Assembly: GCA_031424495.1 (NCBI GenBank)
Contig: JANPHP010000311.1
Location: 1-17,454, forward strand
Direction: 5' to 3'
Origin: JADKCL01 sp031424495
GTDB lineage: Bacteria; Bacteroidota; Bacteroidia; J057; JADKCL01
Length of the DNA: 17,454 nt
The notes below the pieces were generated by a model. It searched no databases. It was not told the DNA's origin and was given only the letters and a program-made list of their open reading frames with translations. Position numbers and translations under genes: made by a program. Below are positions 1 to 7,076 of the stretch, piece by piece (the first letter of the stretch is position 1; every line of letters starts with the position of its first letter).

Positions 1-306
1 GCTGTGCTGTATTTGGGGAAATACGTCATGTAACTTGCGAGGGGTCCCGCACCCTTGGTGCGGGACCGCACGCTCATCCGACGCGAGCATCCTGCGAGGA
101 TTGATATCGTCAAATAGTAGTGATTTACCGTCAAATTTAGCTCCTCTCGCCGGAGGCTCGTGTCGGATAGCCCTGAGGCGGGACGCCGCGGGCCGCAAAT
201 TGTTTTGATGCGATTGCCTCTAGCGCAGCAATCGCATTCCTAGGAATTCAAGACGGACTTTGCTAGCTTTATTCTTTGGTTCAGCCATTTACATGAAATA
301 CACTTT
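1..306. repeat. Non-coding region with palindromic repeats
   Basis: I see no convincing gene in this 306-base stretch. It holds a perfect 11-bp hairpin with a 3-nt loop at 43-67 (arms GGTCCCGCACC and GGTGCGGGACC). A longer-range inverted repeat pairs 76-88 with 156-168, 13 nt with one G/T wobble. GC-rich palindromes of this kind recur between genes elsewhere in the window, so they are probably dispersed intergenic repeats. The last 60 bases are AT-richer and should contain the promoter of the gene starting at 307, but I could not assign boxes confidently. Confidence 0.5.
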
Positions 307-1161
307 ATGAAAAGAGCATTTTACACTTCATCTCCGCTGAAATTTTCCTTGCTGCTACTTGCCTTGCTGCTGATCGGTACTTGGTCGCAAGCGCAACTGA
401 TCTTCAATTCCAGCTTCGAAACTTGGACAGGCGCCTGCCCCGTCAATACCGCTCCTGACAGCTGGACGAACTACACCGCTGGACCTGGTTTGGGACCTGA
501 CCAAGCGGGCACTTGCGCGGGCACGGTCACGTCGCATACGGGCGACTCCCACATGAATTTGGTTTGGATCAATTCTGGCGCAAGCGAAGGCGCTTCCCAG
601 ACCTTTACCACGACATTCGGCGCGACCTACCGTGTGAGCTTCTTCGCACGCAACGGCGAGGGCTTGTATTCCTCCAATGGCGATGTGAAATTGGAGTTGT
701 ACCAAAATTCGCTCGTCGTCTATACTTCGCCCAATATTACCCCCGGCGGACAATGGACGAACTATACCTGGGAATTTACAACGGCCTCCATCACAGAGAC
801 GATCGCCATCCGCGTGATTCCGGGCACGAATGCAGCTCCGGGATCGGGTGCCGCTGCCGTCGATGACTTCACGGTCACCGAGCTCGTGAATGTGCGTGAT
901 GCGATGTTGCATCATCCCCATGTCTATCCCAATCCTGTGCAAGACATCGCCTACATTTCCCAAGGCGACTACGTGAGGGGCGATTTGCGCAACGTACCCT
1001 TTCGCATCGACAACCTTATGGGGCAGGTGGTTTTGGAATCCGCCACTGATTTCACCGGTGGCAATGCGAGGTTGGACCTGTCTGCCTTGCGCCCCGGTGT
1101 TTATGTGCTGAGCTTCACGCTTGGCGAAGACAAGGTGCAGCAAAAGGTGGTTGTAGAATAA
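307..1161 (+). CDS. Secreted protein with C-terminal T9SS type A sorting domain
   Basis: A 284-residue protein. Residues 1-30 form a signal peptide: basic start, leucine-rich core, cleavage near WSQAQ. Residues 31-195 are rich in Ser, Thr, Asn and aromatics, begin with FNSSFETW and contain paired YRVSFFAR and NYTWEFTT strands, like a carbohydrate-binding-module or galactose-binding jelly roll. Residues from about 203 form a T9SS type A sorting domain: YPNP, then LRNVPFRIDNLMGQVV, LDLSALRPGVYVLSF and a final QQKVVVE. The protein should be exported by Sec, then secreted or surface-attached by the type IX system. No catalytic motif was recognised, so it may be an adhesin or glycan-binding protein. 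It stands alone, with a terminator directly downstream. The T9SS domain is a firm call; the fold of the middle part is inferred. Confidence 0.88.
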   Translation: MKRAFYTSSPLKFSLLLLALLLIGTWSQAQLIFNSSFETWTGACPVNTAPDSWTNYTAGPGLGPDQAGTCAGTVTSHTGDSHMNLVWINSGASEGASQTFTTTFGATYRVSFFARNGEGLYSSNGDVKLELYQNSLVVYTSPNITPGGQWTNYTWEFTTASITETIAIRVIPGTNAAPGSGAAAVDDFTVTELVNVRDAMLHHPHVYPNPVQDIAYISQGDYVRGDLRNVPFRIDNLMGQVVLESATDFTGGNARLDLSALRPGVYVLSFTLGEDKVQQKVVVE

Positions 1162-1179
1162 GAACCTGCTGTTGCATTT

Positions 1180-1227
1180 CATCGATGCCCGTTTCTGCCC
1201 TTGGGTGGAGACGGGCATCGATGTTTT
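1180..1227 (+). terminator. Intrinsic terminator of the T9SS-cargo gene
   Basis: A perfect 13-bp stem pairs 1180-1192 (CATCGATGCCCGT) with 1211-1223, with an 18-nt loop and TTTT at 1224-1227. It begins 18 nt after the stop codon. It lies between convergent genes, so the stem could also slow transcription from the other side, although the minus strand lacks a good U tract. Confidence 0.8.
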
Positions 1228-1239
1228 GAAGTCAATTGT

Positions 1240-1752
1240 TCACCATTTCCCTGCGTAGCCCAAGTCTCCTGCTGAGATGGCTTGGAGGTAGGCATATTTC
1301 AGAGCATTGATCTGGCGGATGTGCAGGTGGTCATGGGCCAGCCAATTGTTGAGGAAGAATCCAGCGGTGAGCGCCCCCGCCCTAGGGTGCTGCCAATAAT
1401 TGGTCCATTGCGGGTCTTTAAGTGCGCGCAGGTAGTCGACGGATGCTTTGCGGGCGTCGCCAAATGATTGCATGACCCTCTGGTAATCTTGGCCGGCATA
1501 GTTGCGGGCCTGCACCCAGCCTTCAGGATCGATTTGGGGCGGATCGATGCCCGGTTGCTCCAAAGTCATCCGCATGCGGCAGCCAAAATCCTCGATCTCC
1601 TCATCGCGCATGTGGCAGGCGATCTCCAGCAGGTTCCATTTGCCGGGCGCCGGGCGCCAATGGATGAGGTCCCCGGGTACGTCGGCGAGCAAGTTTTGAA
1701 ACGTCAAACCATTGGCTTCCAAGGTCTGGATGAGGTAGGGGAGGTGTTTCAT
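1240..1752 (-). CDS. DinB family protein (putative metal-dependent enzyme)
   Basis: A 170-residue protein of the DinB/YfiT-like four-helix-bundle superfamily. Its members bind a divalent metal through three histidines and often act as thiol-dependent transferases or hydrolases. The pattern is visible: the helix around WNLLEIACHMRDEE supplies His47, and LAHDHLHIRQI supplies His140 and His144, the usual HDxxHxRQI ending. PGKWNLLE is also typical of the family. Length matches the family (about 150-175). I chose ATG at 1752; an upstream TTG at 1821 would add 23 residues outside the domain. It converges on the T9SS-cargo gene with a terminator between them, and no partner gene is adjacent. The substrate cannot be predicted. 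Confidence 0.82.
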   Translation of the reverse strand: MKHLPYLIQTLEANGLTFQNLLADVPGDLIHWRPAPGKWNLLEIACHMRDEEIEDFGCRMRMTLEQPGIDPPQIDPEGWVQARNYAGQDYQRVMQSFGDARKASVDYLRALKDPQWTNYWQHPRAGALTAGFFLNNWLAHDHLHIRQINALKYAYLQAISAGDLGYAGKW

Positions 1753-1835
1753 GCGGGTGAATTTTTGATTCACCAAATTAGGGGATTCCTGTAATAGCGC
1801 AAACGGAATGAGTTTGGCCAATCAGGCGCAATGAA

Positions 1836-2028
1836 GCTTTCGCCCTTGCAGGGCTTGATGTTCTTGTGTGTGCCGCTAGCGATGGGCTTTGCCCATCGCT
1901 GACGGCTTGTGCCCTTACAGGGCTATTGGACTGGTCAATAGCCCTGTAAGGGCACAAGCTGTCAGCCTAGGGCAAAGCCCTAGGCCAAGAAGTCAAGCAA
2001 ATAACAATAGCCCTGTAGGGGCGAAAGC
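1836..2028. repeat. Nested palindromic repeat (REP/BIME-like)
   Basis: The core is a 31-bp inverted repeat, 1898-1928 against 1936-1966, with a 7-nt loop and only one G/T wobble. It is flanked by two short hairpins: 1878-1900 (10-bp stem, TTT loop) and 1966-1984 (CCTAGGGC, AAA, GCCCTAGG). An outer pair, 1836-1855 with 2009-2028, matches at 18 of 20 positions, and both differences become G-U pairs in RNA. The whole stretch could fold into one branched structure. The motif built around GCCCTTACAGGGC resembles dispersed palindromic elements common between Bacteroidota genes. No transposase is linked to it here. Confidence 0.75.
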
Positions 2029-2161
2029 AAACCCTAGCGCTAGCAAGTTTCGGCCTCTGAATTGATTGCATTCCAAAACTTCTCCACAGCAATTCCAGAA
2101 AACATTGTGGTTGTCGTGCAGGTTTTATCTTTGTGCATCGGCTTGGCCGATCTTGGTTTGC

Positions 2162-3016
2162 ATGAGAAAATATTTTTGGGTTTTGATTGCCTCCATTGCG
2201 TGCCTCACGGCTTGCCAAAGCCCATCGGCTACCTTGGGCGTCGATGCCTTGATCGGTGCAGGCCAAGCGACGACTTTGACAATGGAGGAGGCCCTCGACG
2301 AAAAAAATGCAGGCAAAGTGGTCGCTGTCGAAGGCTATTTGCAATTGCCGCAGGTCTTGGTGGCCGATGCTGAGCAGGCCCAAGTCAATTTCCATGCTAG
2401 GCCCTTGCAACGACGCGGCACGACGCTATTTGCAAGCCTCAAGCTGGGAGACTGTGCCAATTGCATGGCCAAATTGCCCGCTACCTATAAATTGGGTGAC
2501 TTGAAGGTTTTCTCGGATGACCAAAAGCCGATGACGCAGGGGCAGCGCCTGCGGCTCACAGGTACGCTGTCCACAGGAAAAGAAAAGGGGCAAACGAATG
2601 CGCGCTGGTCCAAGATCAAGGTCGACGAGATCGAGGAGTTGGATGGTGCGCCTTATGACTACGCCACATCCAAAGCGCTGGAAATCAACCGTGAAAATAT
2701 AGGCGATAGCACCTTGGACGGGGATTTGGTGCGGGCCATGGGGAGGGTTGCCATTCCGCAGATGCTGTTTTTGAAGGACGATGTGATGATGGAAATGATC
2801 TTGGGCAGCGACACGTTGGGAGTGAGTTTCCTCATCGGCAATGGCGCCAATCAGATTGATCCCATTCCCAGCAACTTTTCAAAATCGGATTTTAAGATCC
2901 ATGATTATCAAGGTGCCTTGATCGATTTGCGCAAGCCCGTGACGGTTTGGGGCACCCGCATCCGCGCATCAGGGCGGTCGCGGAGCACGATTTATGTCGA
3001 GCACATTGAACAATAA
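2162..3016 (+). CDS. Putative lipoprotein of unknown function
   Basis: A 284-residue protein that I do not recognise. The N-terminus (MRKYFWVLIAS...) ends in a lipobox, Leu15-Thr-Ala-Cys18, so it is probably an outer-membrane or periplasmic lipoprotein. The start at 2162 is chosen because it places this signal at the N-terminus; the frame stays open upstream to 2066 without adding sense. The mature part has two similar beta-rich stretches that resemble OB-fold-like strands: about residues 40-150 (VVAVEGYLQLP, LRLTGTLSTG) and about 190-280 (LVRAMGRVAIP, PVTVWGTRIRA). A CANC pair lies at GDCANCMAK. The next gene begins 35 nt downstream on the same strand and is probably co-transcribed. The OB-like reading is inference. 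Confidence 0.7.
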   Translation: MRKYFWVLIASIACLTACQSPSATLGVDALIGAGQATTLTMEEALDEKNAGKVVAVEGYLQLPQVLVADAEQAQVNFHARPLQRRGTTLFASLKLGDCANCMAKLPATYKLGDLKVFSDDQKPMTQGQRLRLTGTLSTGKEKGQTNARWSKIKVDEIEELDGAPYDYATSKALEINRENIGDSTLDGDLVRAMGRVAIPQMLFLKDDVMMEMILGSDTLGVSFLIGNGANQIDPIPSNFSKSDFKIHDYQGALIDLRKPVTVWGTRIRASGRSRSTIYVEHIEQ

Positions 3017-3051
3017 ATGTCTGGTAGTTAACTCAATATCATTCGATTCCT

Positions 3052-3411
3052 ATGCCACATTTCATTCAGCAAGAATCCAAGGACAGCGTATCGGTTTCCA
3101 TCGCTTACCGTGGCATCAGCGGGTCTGACCTCGCCGAGCAGGTGAAAAAGAAGCTGATCGCGATGGGTTATTCGACGGTGCAGGGCCCCGACGAGCAGAC
3201 GGTCTACGAACGCGGCAATCGCCGCATGCATGTGCTATTGGGCATCTTTTCGAAATATTTTCGTTTTGGTGCGCGAGTGGAAGATGGTGGGGATGGGAAT
3301 CTGCGGGTGCGGGTACACAAGCTCACGTCGATTGTGACGGAGGGATGGATCGGCATGTTGCAAGTCAGGGGCGAGCTGCGCCGCATCGCCCACGGGCTAG
3401 AGGCGATTTGA
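3052..3411 (+). CDS. Small hypothetical cytoplasmic protein
   Basis: A 119-residue protein with no signal peptide or membrane segment. The N-terminal half alternates strands and a helix (SVSVSIAYRG, then SGSDLAEQVKKKLIAMGYSTVQ). The C-terminal half has LRVRVHKLTSIVTEGWIGMLQVRGELRRIAHGLE. This strand-helix-strand layout could be a small ferredoxin-like fold, but no family is recognised. It follows the lipoprotein gene by 35 nt and probably shares its transcript. ATG at 3052 is the only good start. It terminates with TGA. Codon use and protein composition look genuine, so I regard it as real but unassigned. Confidence 0.6.
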   Translation: MPHFIQQESKDSVSVSIAYRGISGSDLAEQVKKKLIAMGYSTVQGPDEQTVYERGNRRMHVLLGIFSKYFRFGARVEDGGDGNLRVRVHKLTSIVTEGWIGMLQVRGELRRIAHGLEAI

Positions 3412-3946
3412 GGGGGTTGGTGGCCAGAATAGAACCGCAGAGTGCGCGGCATCTTGCGATTCAACTTCAGTGCAGATAACATATTTGACGAAGTTTTTTG
3501 ACCGTTTCAACGCCCCAGCGGGGCCGTCTTTGGGTAGTCCCGCTACGGGAGTAGCGGGATGCTCCCGGTAGCGTTGGCGTTTATTTTCACGCCCCGTAGG
3601 GGCCGTCTTTGATCGAGCTTTTGTAAATCATGCCTGACCGGAAACCCGATCAGTATTTTGGTCATGTGTTGGCGCTTTGGGCGGCACCTACGGCGCGCGT
3701 GCTTGTCTGCCTATCCTAGCCGGACGCTCCCGCATCCGGCTACCAAAAGTCGGTGCGCCTAGGCGTACGAAAACATGCAACTTGTAAGGTGTTCATTTCC
3801 AGTAGCTTTGGGATTAGTTATATAGTAGAACGCGGAGATCGCAGAGAGAGCTATGGTTTTTGCGTTTGTAACCAGTTTAGGTTCCCTTTCGGAATTCTGA
3901 TTATTCCCTAGAACGACACAATTAAATACAATCGCAACCCATCCGT
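3412..3946. repeat. Intergenic region with direct repeats and hairpins
   Basis: I support no gene here. A 22-nt unit, CGCCCC-(4 nt)-GGGGCCGTCTTTG in outline, occurs at 3511-3532 and again at 3590-3611 in the same orientation; each copy contains its own short CCCC/GGGG palindrome. Between them is a hairpin at 3538-3559: a 9-bp stem including CCCGCTAC/GTAGCGGG and a GGGA loop. A further hairpin lies at 3717-3742 (TAGCCGGA/TCCGGCTA, 10-nt loop). These look like dispersed palindromic elements. The AT-richer part from 3770 to 3946 shows nothing I can name. A minus-strand reading at 3759-4109 overlaps the real gene ending at 3947 and is rejected. Confidence 0.55.
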
Positions 3947-5113
3947 TCAACCCTTCATCATCCGTCGCAAAAAATAATCGATGAAAAAGGTAATCAAGCC
4001 ATAACCGAGCGCCGCGAAGGGATAAAATACGAAAATCAGGAAGAAATAGCTGCTGCGGTGCGAGGCCGCAGGGCCGATTGCATCCGCGATCCAACTGTAG
4101 CTCATGCAAAACACCACCATGGCCGCAAAGGGGACCACGAGGCTGCCGAGCAGCCAGATCCAGGAGAACTTTTTGGTTGGGTTGCGCTTACGCCACCACC
4201 ACATGGTGAGTAGGTGCAGCAAGGCAAGGATACCGCCGCTGAGCCACATAAAACCCTCCATGCCAAAATCGATCATGGTTTGGCCATTGCCTAGCGGCTT
4301 GGGTTCAACGGTGACCTCCAGCGTTTTGACATCGGGCAGGCTGTCAAAATGCCAGACGGCGATGCTGGCGAGGTCGCCGCTATCGAGCGGGCCGAGGTTG
4401 GTGGTAAGTGGGAGCGGGGAGAGGCTGGCATCGAGGGTCACATCCAAGGCACCAAATGCATACCAATGGGCGGCCGGGTCCAAGGCATAAAGGAATCTTT
4501 GGTCTTTGAGCCATTCGTGGAGGTAGGACCAGACCTCGGCGGTGTATTCGACGCGCACTTGGTGGGCGCCTTGGTTCAGGTCCACCTCAAAAAAATGCAT
4601 TTCGCTCAGACCATAGTGGTGCGGCTCACCGGGTTCCCACTCAATGGCGAAGGTTTGCAGGTCCACCAAGCCGCTGCTGTCGCGTGCCCAGAACCGGGAA
4701 GCGGGTGAATGCTCGCGGTAAAAATACTGTCCAGGGACTTGCTGGGTTTCGACAGCTTGGCCATCGACCCAGATTTTCATGCCTTGTTGGTATTGGTGGG
4801 CAATGAAGAGCAGGGGGATGCGCAAGCCGACCGTGTCTGTAAAAATGTCATAGACCACATCAAAACGGCAAGTTTTGAGGTCGGCACTGGGCTGTATTTT
4901 GAGCGACTCGTGGCGCACACTGGCATGTTGGCTCACAAATGGCAGACCGATGCCCGTGCCGGGACGGCTGGGCGATGACATGTTGGCGAGGAGCGGGCTG
5001 GCTGTGGAAAGAATAATCAGGGCGGCGCAAAGGGGAACCCAAGCAAAGCGCAAGCTGCGTTTTGTTGCTTTGAACTTGGCTGTAAGGTGACTTGGGGAAT
5101 TTTGGATGCGCAT
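3947..5113 (-). CDS. Membrane-anchored protein with large extracytoplasmic domain, unknown family
   Basis: Starting at ATG 5113, this is 388 residues. The first 44 form a long basic signal sequence (KATKRSLRFAWVPLCAALIILSTASPLLAN). A beta-rich domain of about 230 residues follows, with strands such as CRFDVVYDIFTDTVGLRIPLLF and GAHQVRVEYTAEVWSYLHEW. Near the C-terminus are three membrane helices: GFMWLSGGILALLHLLTMWWW, FSWIWLLGSLVVPFAAMVVF, and SYFFLIFVFYPFAALGYGLITFFIDYF, ending RRMMKG. The beta domain should therefore face the periplasm. An in-frame ATG at 5194 would add 27 lysine-rich residues and push the signal too far inward, so I prefer 5113. It is divergent from the DUF1573 array. I do not recognise the family. 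Confidence 0.65.
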   Translation of the reverse strand: MRIQNSPSHLTAKFKATKRSLRFAWVPLCAALIILSTASPLLANMSSPSRPGTGIGLPFVSQHASVRHESLKIQPSADLKTCRFDVVYDIFTDTVGLRIPLLFIAHQYQQGMKIWVDGQAVETQQVPGQYFYREHSPASRFWARDSSGLVDLQTFAIEWEPGEPHHYGLSEMHFFEVDLNQGAHQVRVEYTAEVWSYLHEWLKDQRFLYALDPAAHWYAFGALDVTLDASLSPLPLTTNLGPLDSGDLASIAVWHFDSLPDVKTLEVTVEPKPLGNGQTMIDFGMEGFMWLSGGILALLHLLTMWWWRKRNPTKKFSWIWLLGSLVVPFAAMVVFCMSYSWIADAIGPAASHRSSYFFLIFVFYPFAALGYGLITFFIDYFLRRMMKG

Positions 5114-5283
5114 TTTCAAGAAGGGTATTTTGGGCAATTTAGTTTTTTTGTAGGCGGATCGCGTTTCGGGCTTGCACTTTTTCTTTGTTGGCATGAAATT
5201 TGGAAATCCATTTTGAGTTACGGAAATTATCCCCTAACTTCATAGTTGAAAAATAAAACGGAAACGTCAATCACGATTAGAAA

Positions 5284-5751
5284 ATGAAAAAGCTGGTACT
5301 CAACACATTTGCCGCTCTTGCTCTCCTCCTGTGTTTCTCTGCCCTGAACGCTCAGGCACCTGCTGGTGCGACTGATCCTGCTGCTGGTGGCTCTACCATC
5401 AAGTTTGAGGAAGAAACACATGACTTTGGTGACCTGATGCAAGGTGGCGACGCCTCTTGGGTGTTCAAATTCACCAACGAAGGCACATCTGACCTCGTCG
5501 TTACAGGCGCCAAAGGTAGCTGCGGTTGCACAGTTCCAAAATGGAGCAGCGAGCCCGTCGCTCCTGGTGGCGAAGGCGAAATCAAAGTCGTGTATGATTC
5601 CAACCGTGTCGGTGGCATCAGCAAGTCTGTGACCGTCAACACCAACTCGACCACACAGCCTGTCGTCACGATCTTCATCAAGGGCAACATCATGCCCAAG
5701 CCCGCTGAGCCTAGCTTCACTGCTCCTGTCGAAGGCGCACCAAACAACTAA
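5284..5751 (+). CDS. DUF1573 domain protein, copy 1 of 4
   Basis: A 155-residue exported protein. Residues 1-24 are a signal peptide ending LNAQA. The DUF1573 domain spans about 39-135 and is a small Ig/ASH-like beta sandwich: FEEETHDFGDLMQGGDASWVFKF, then the family's Cys-Gly-Cys motif at Cys80 and Cys82 (GSCGCT), then EIKVVYDSNRVGG and a closing IFIKGNI strand. The tail is Pro/Ala-rich. DUF1573 proteins are abundant in Bacteroidota; no firm function is known to me, and they may act in periplasmic protein binding or surface assembly. A very strong terminator follows, so this copy appears to be transcribed separately from copies 2-4. Confidence 0.88.
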   Translation: MKKLVLNTFAALALLLCFSALNAQAPAGATDPAAGGSTIKFEEETHDFGDLMQGGDASWVFKFTNEGTSDLVVTGAKGSCGCTVPKWSSEPVAPGGEGEIKVVYDSNRVGGISKSVTVNTNSTTQPVVTIFIKGNIMPKPAEPSFTAPVEGAPNN

Positions 5752-5769
5752 GCGCGGTTTTTGATACCC

Positions 5770-5810
5770 ACCTGCCCAAGCGACTTCGGTTGCTTGGGCA
5801 GGTTTTGTTT
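5770..5810 (+). terminator. Strong intrinsic terminator with UUCG tetraloop
   Basis: A 12-bp perfect stem pairs 5770-5781 with 5792-5803. The intervening bases extend it by a G-U wobble, A-T and C-G pair to close a C(UUCG)G tetraloop at 5784-5789, giving about 15 pairs. It is followed by TTTTGTTT to 5810. It begins 18 nt after the stop of DUF1573 copy 1. Confidence 0.92.
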
Positions 5811-5922
5811 GTAGTGGAGGTGGGAGCGTCGGGATTATTTTGCGGCTTAGGATTCTGAAAGCTTGGTTTTGAGGAGAATAGCTGCTATCTTGAATCATCG
5901 TGCATTCAACCATCCCTCAGAA

Positions 5923-6426
5923 ATGAAATTGTTGTCGGTCATCGTTGTTGTGTTATGCTTCCTGGGAATACAAGCGCAGGTATATGCGCAATCGGGGTCC
6001 ACGACAACTACGTCGCCGATTTGGGATGCGCGAGGGAATCCCATTCCCAGTAAGGGCATTTTGACCTTCGAGGAGCAGACCCATGACTTTGGAGAACTGG
6101 AGCAAGGCGGCGACGCCTCTTGGACATTCAAATTCACAAATACAGGGACCGAGCCGCTTTGGGTCGTGAATGCCAAGCCTAGTTGTGGTTGCGTCTCAGC
6201 GGAAGCCTGGCCGATGGAAGCAGTCCTACCCGGTCAAAGCGGTAGCATTCGGGTCCGATACGATTCCAACCGACTTGGCATGTTCAATAAATACGTCACG
6301 GTCTGCTCCAATGCCACTGATCTGTATCAAAAAATCTATATCAAGGGAGAAATCCTGCGCCGGCCCATGGAGCCGGACTATTTGGCACCCGTAGTTGGCG
6401 TGCCGTCGGTACCATCTGATCATTAA
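5923..6426 (+). CDS. DUF1573 domain protein, copy 2 of 4
   Basis: A 167-residue exported protein. Its signal peptide is MKLLSVIVVVLCFLGIQAQVYAQ, which sets the start at 5923 rather than further upstream at 5863. The linker DARGNPIPSKG precedes the DUF1573 domain (about 47-145). This keeps THDFGELEQGGDASWTFKFTNTGTE, the Cys-Gly-Cys motif at Cys88 and Cys90 (PSCGCV), and IRVRYDSNRLG. It ends with the shared KGEILRRPMEPDY and a short Pro/Val tail. Copy 3 starts 12 nt after its stop, so the two are probably co-transcribed. Bases 6110-6137 are identical to 6629-6656 in copy 3, pointing to recent duplication or gene conversion. Confidence 0.88.
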   Translation: MKLLSVIVVVLCFLGIQAQVYAQSGSTTTTSPIWDARGNPIPSKGILTFEEQTHDFGELEQGGDASWTFKFTNTGTEPLWVVNAKPSCGCVSAEAWPMEAVLPGQSGSIRVRYDSNRLGMFNKYVTVCSNATDLYQKIYIKGEILRRPMEPDYLAPVVGVPSVPSDH

Positions 6427-6438
6427 ACAAGACCTGCC

Positions 6439-6933
6439 ATGCAACCCATAATCAAAAACTTGGTTCTCTTGATCTTCTTGCTGCTTGCCTCGCAGCTCGC
6501 GTTGCATGCGCAAACCGTTGTTGAATCCACCCGACCTGCGCATGATGCAAATGGAAACCCGCTGCCCGGCGGCGGGATCATGACCTTTGAAGAAGAGGTA
6601 CATGACTTCGGGGAGTTGCAAGAGGGTAGCGACGCCTCTTGGACATTCAAATTCACGAATACGGGCACGGAGGCGATTTTGATTGCACGTTGCAATACTA
6701 GCGGCGGTTCTTGGATGGTGAAGTCGTGGCCTCATGACCCCATCTCGCCAGGAGAATCAGGAGAAATCTCAGGGAAGTATGACTCCCATCATAGCGGTGG
6801 ATTTTATAAGTATGTAATGATCATCTCCAATGCAGCCCAAGTAGACAAGTTAATCTATGTTAAAGGAGCTATCCTCCCACGGCCTTCGCATGAGCATGAC
6901 GGGGCCGGCAACCCTGTGATTATCGGCAAATAA
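6439..6933 (+). CDS. DUF1573 domain protein, copy 3 of 4, lacking the CGC motif
   Basis: A 164-residue exported protein with the signal peptide MQPIIKNLVLLIFLLLASQLALHAQ. The linker DANGNPLPGGG and the start of the DUF1573 domain (FEEEVHDFGELQEGSDASWTFKFTNTGTE) closely match copy 2. At the family's Cys-Gly-Cys position it reads Gly89-Gly-Ser91, aligned through the conserved KSWP that follows (residues 95-98), so both cysteines are gone. The strand corresponding to YDSNR is altered to YDSHHSG. The tail is shorter (LPRPSHEHDGAGNPVIIGK) and His-containing. The frame is intact, so this is a diverged paralogue, not an obvious pseudogene. It lies 12 nt after copy 2. Confidence 0.85.
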   Translation: MQPIIKNLVLLIFLLLASQLALHAQTVVESTRPAHDANGNPLPGGGIMTFEEEVHDFGELQEGSDASWTFKFTNTGTEAILIARCNTSGGSWMVKSWPHDPISPGESGEISGKYDSHHSGGFYKYVMIISNAAQVDKLIYVKGAILPRPSHEHDGAGNPVIIGK

Positions 6934-7076
6934 ATGCATTTTGGCCACTTTTCTTGCATCACTTGGAATAGGGTTGCCATCGTGGCAGGGTATTTGTTGA
7001 TAAAAGATTTCGTCGGGTTATGGGGCTAGGATTGAGATTCCCAAAAACTTGCAGTAAATTGAACACACTTTTTACA

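Noticed and set aside
355..1218. 287-residue minus-strand reading opposite the T9SS-cargo gene
   Set aside because: It is rich in Arg, His and Gly with no domain, while the plus strand encodes a protein with a clear signal peptide and sorting domain.
3511..3611. Direct repeats considered as a CRISPR array
   Set aside because: There are only two units, each containing its own palindrome, with no regular spacers and no cas genes nearby.
5227..5913. 228-residue minus-strand reading opposite DUF1573 copy 1
   Set aside because: It runs through a strong terminator hairpin and is antisense to a clear DUF1573 gene.
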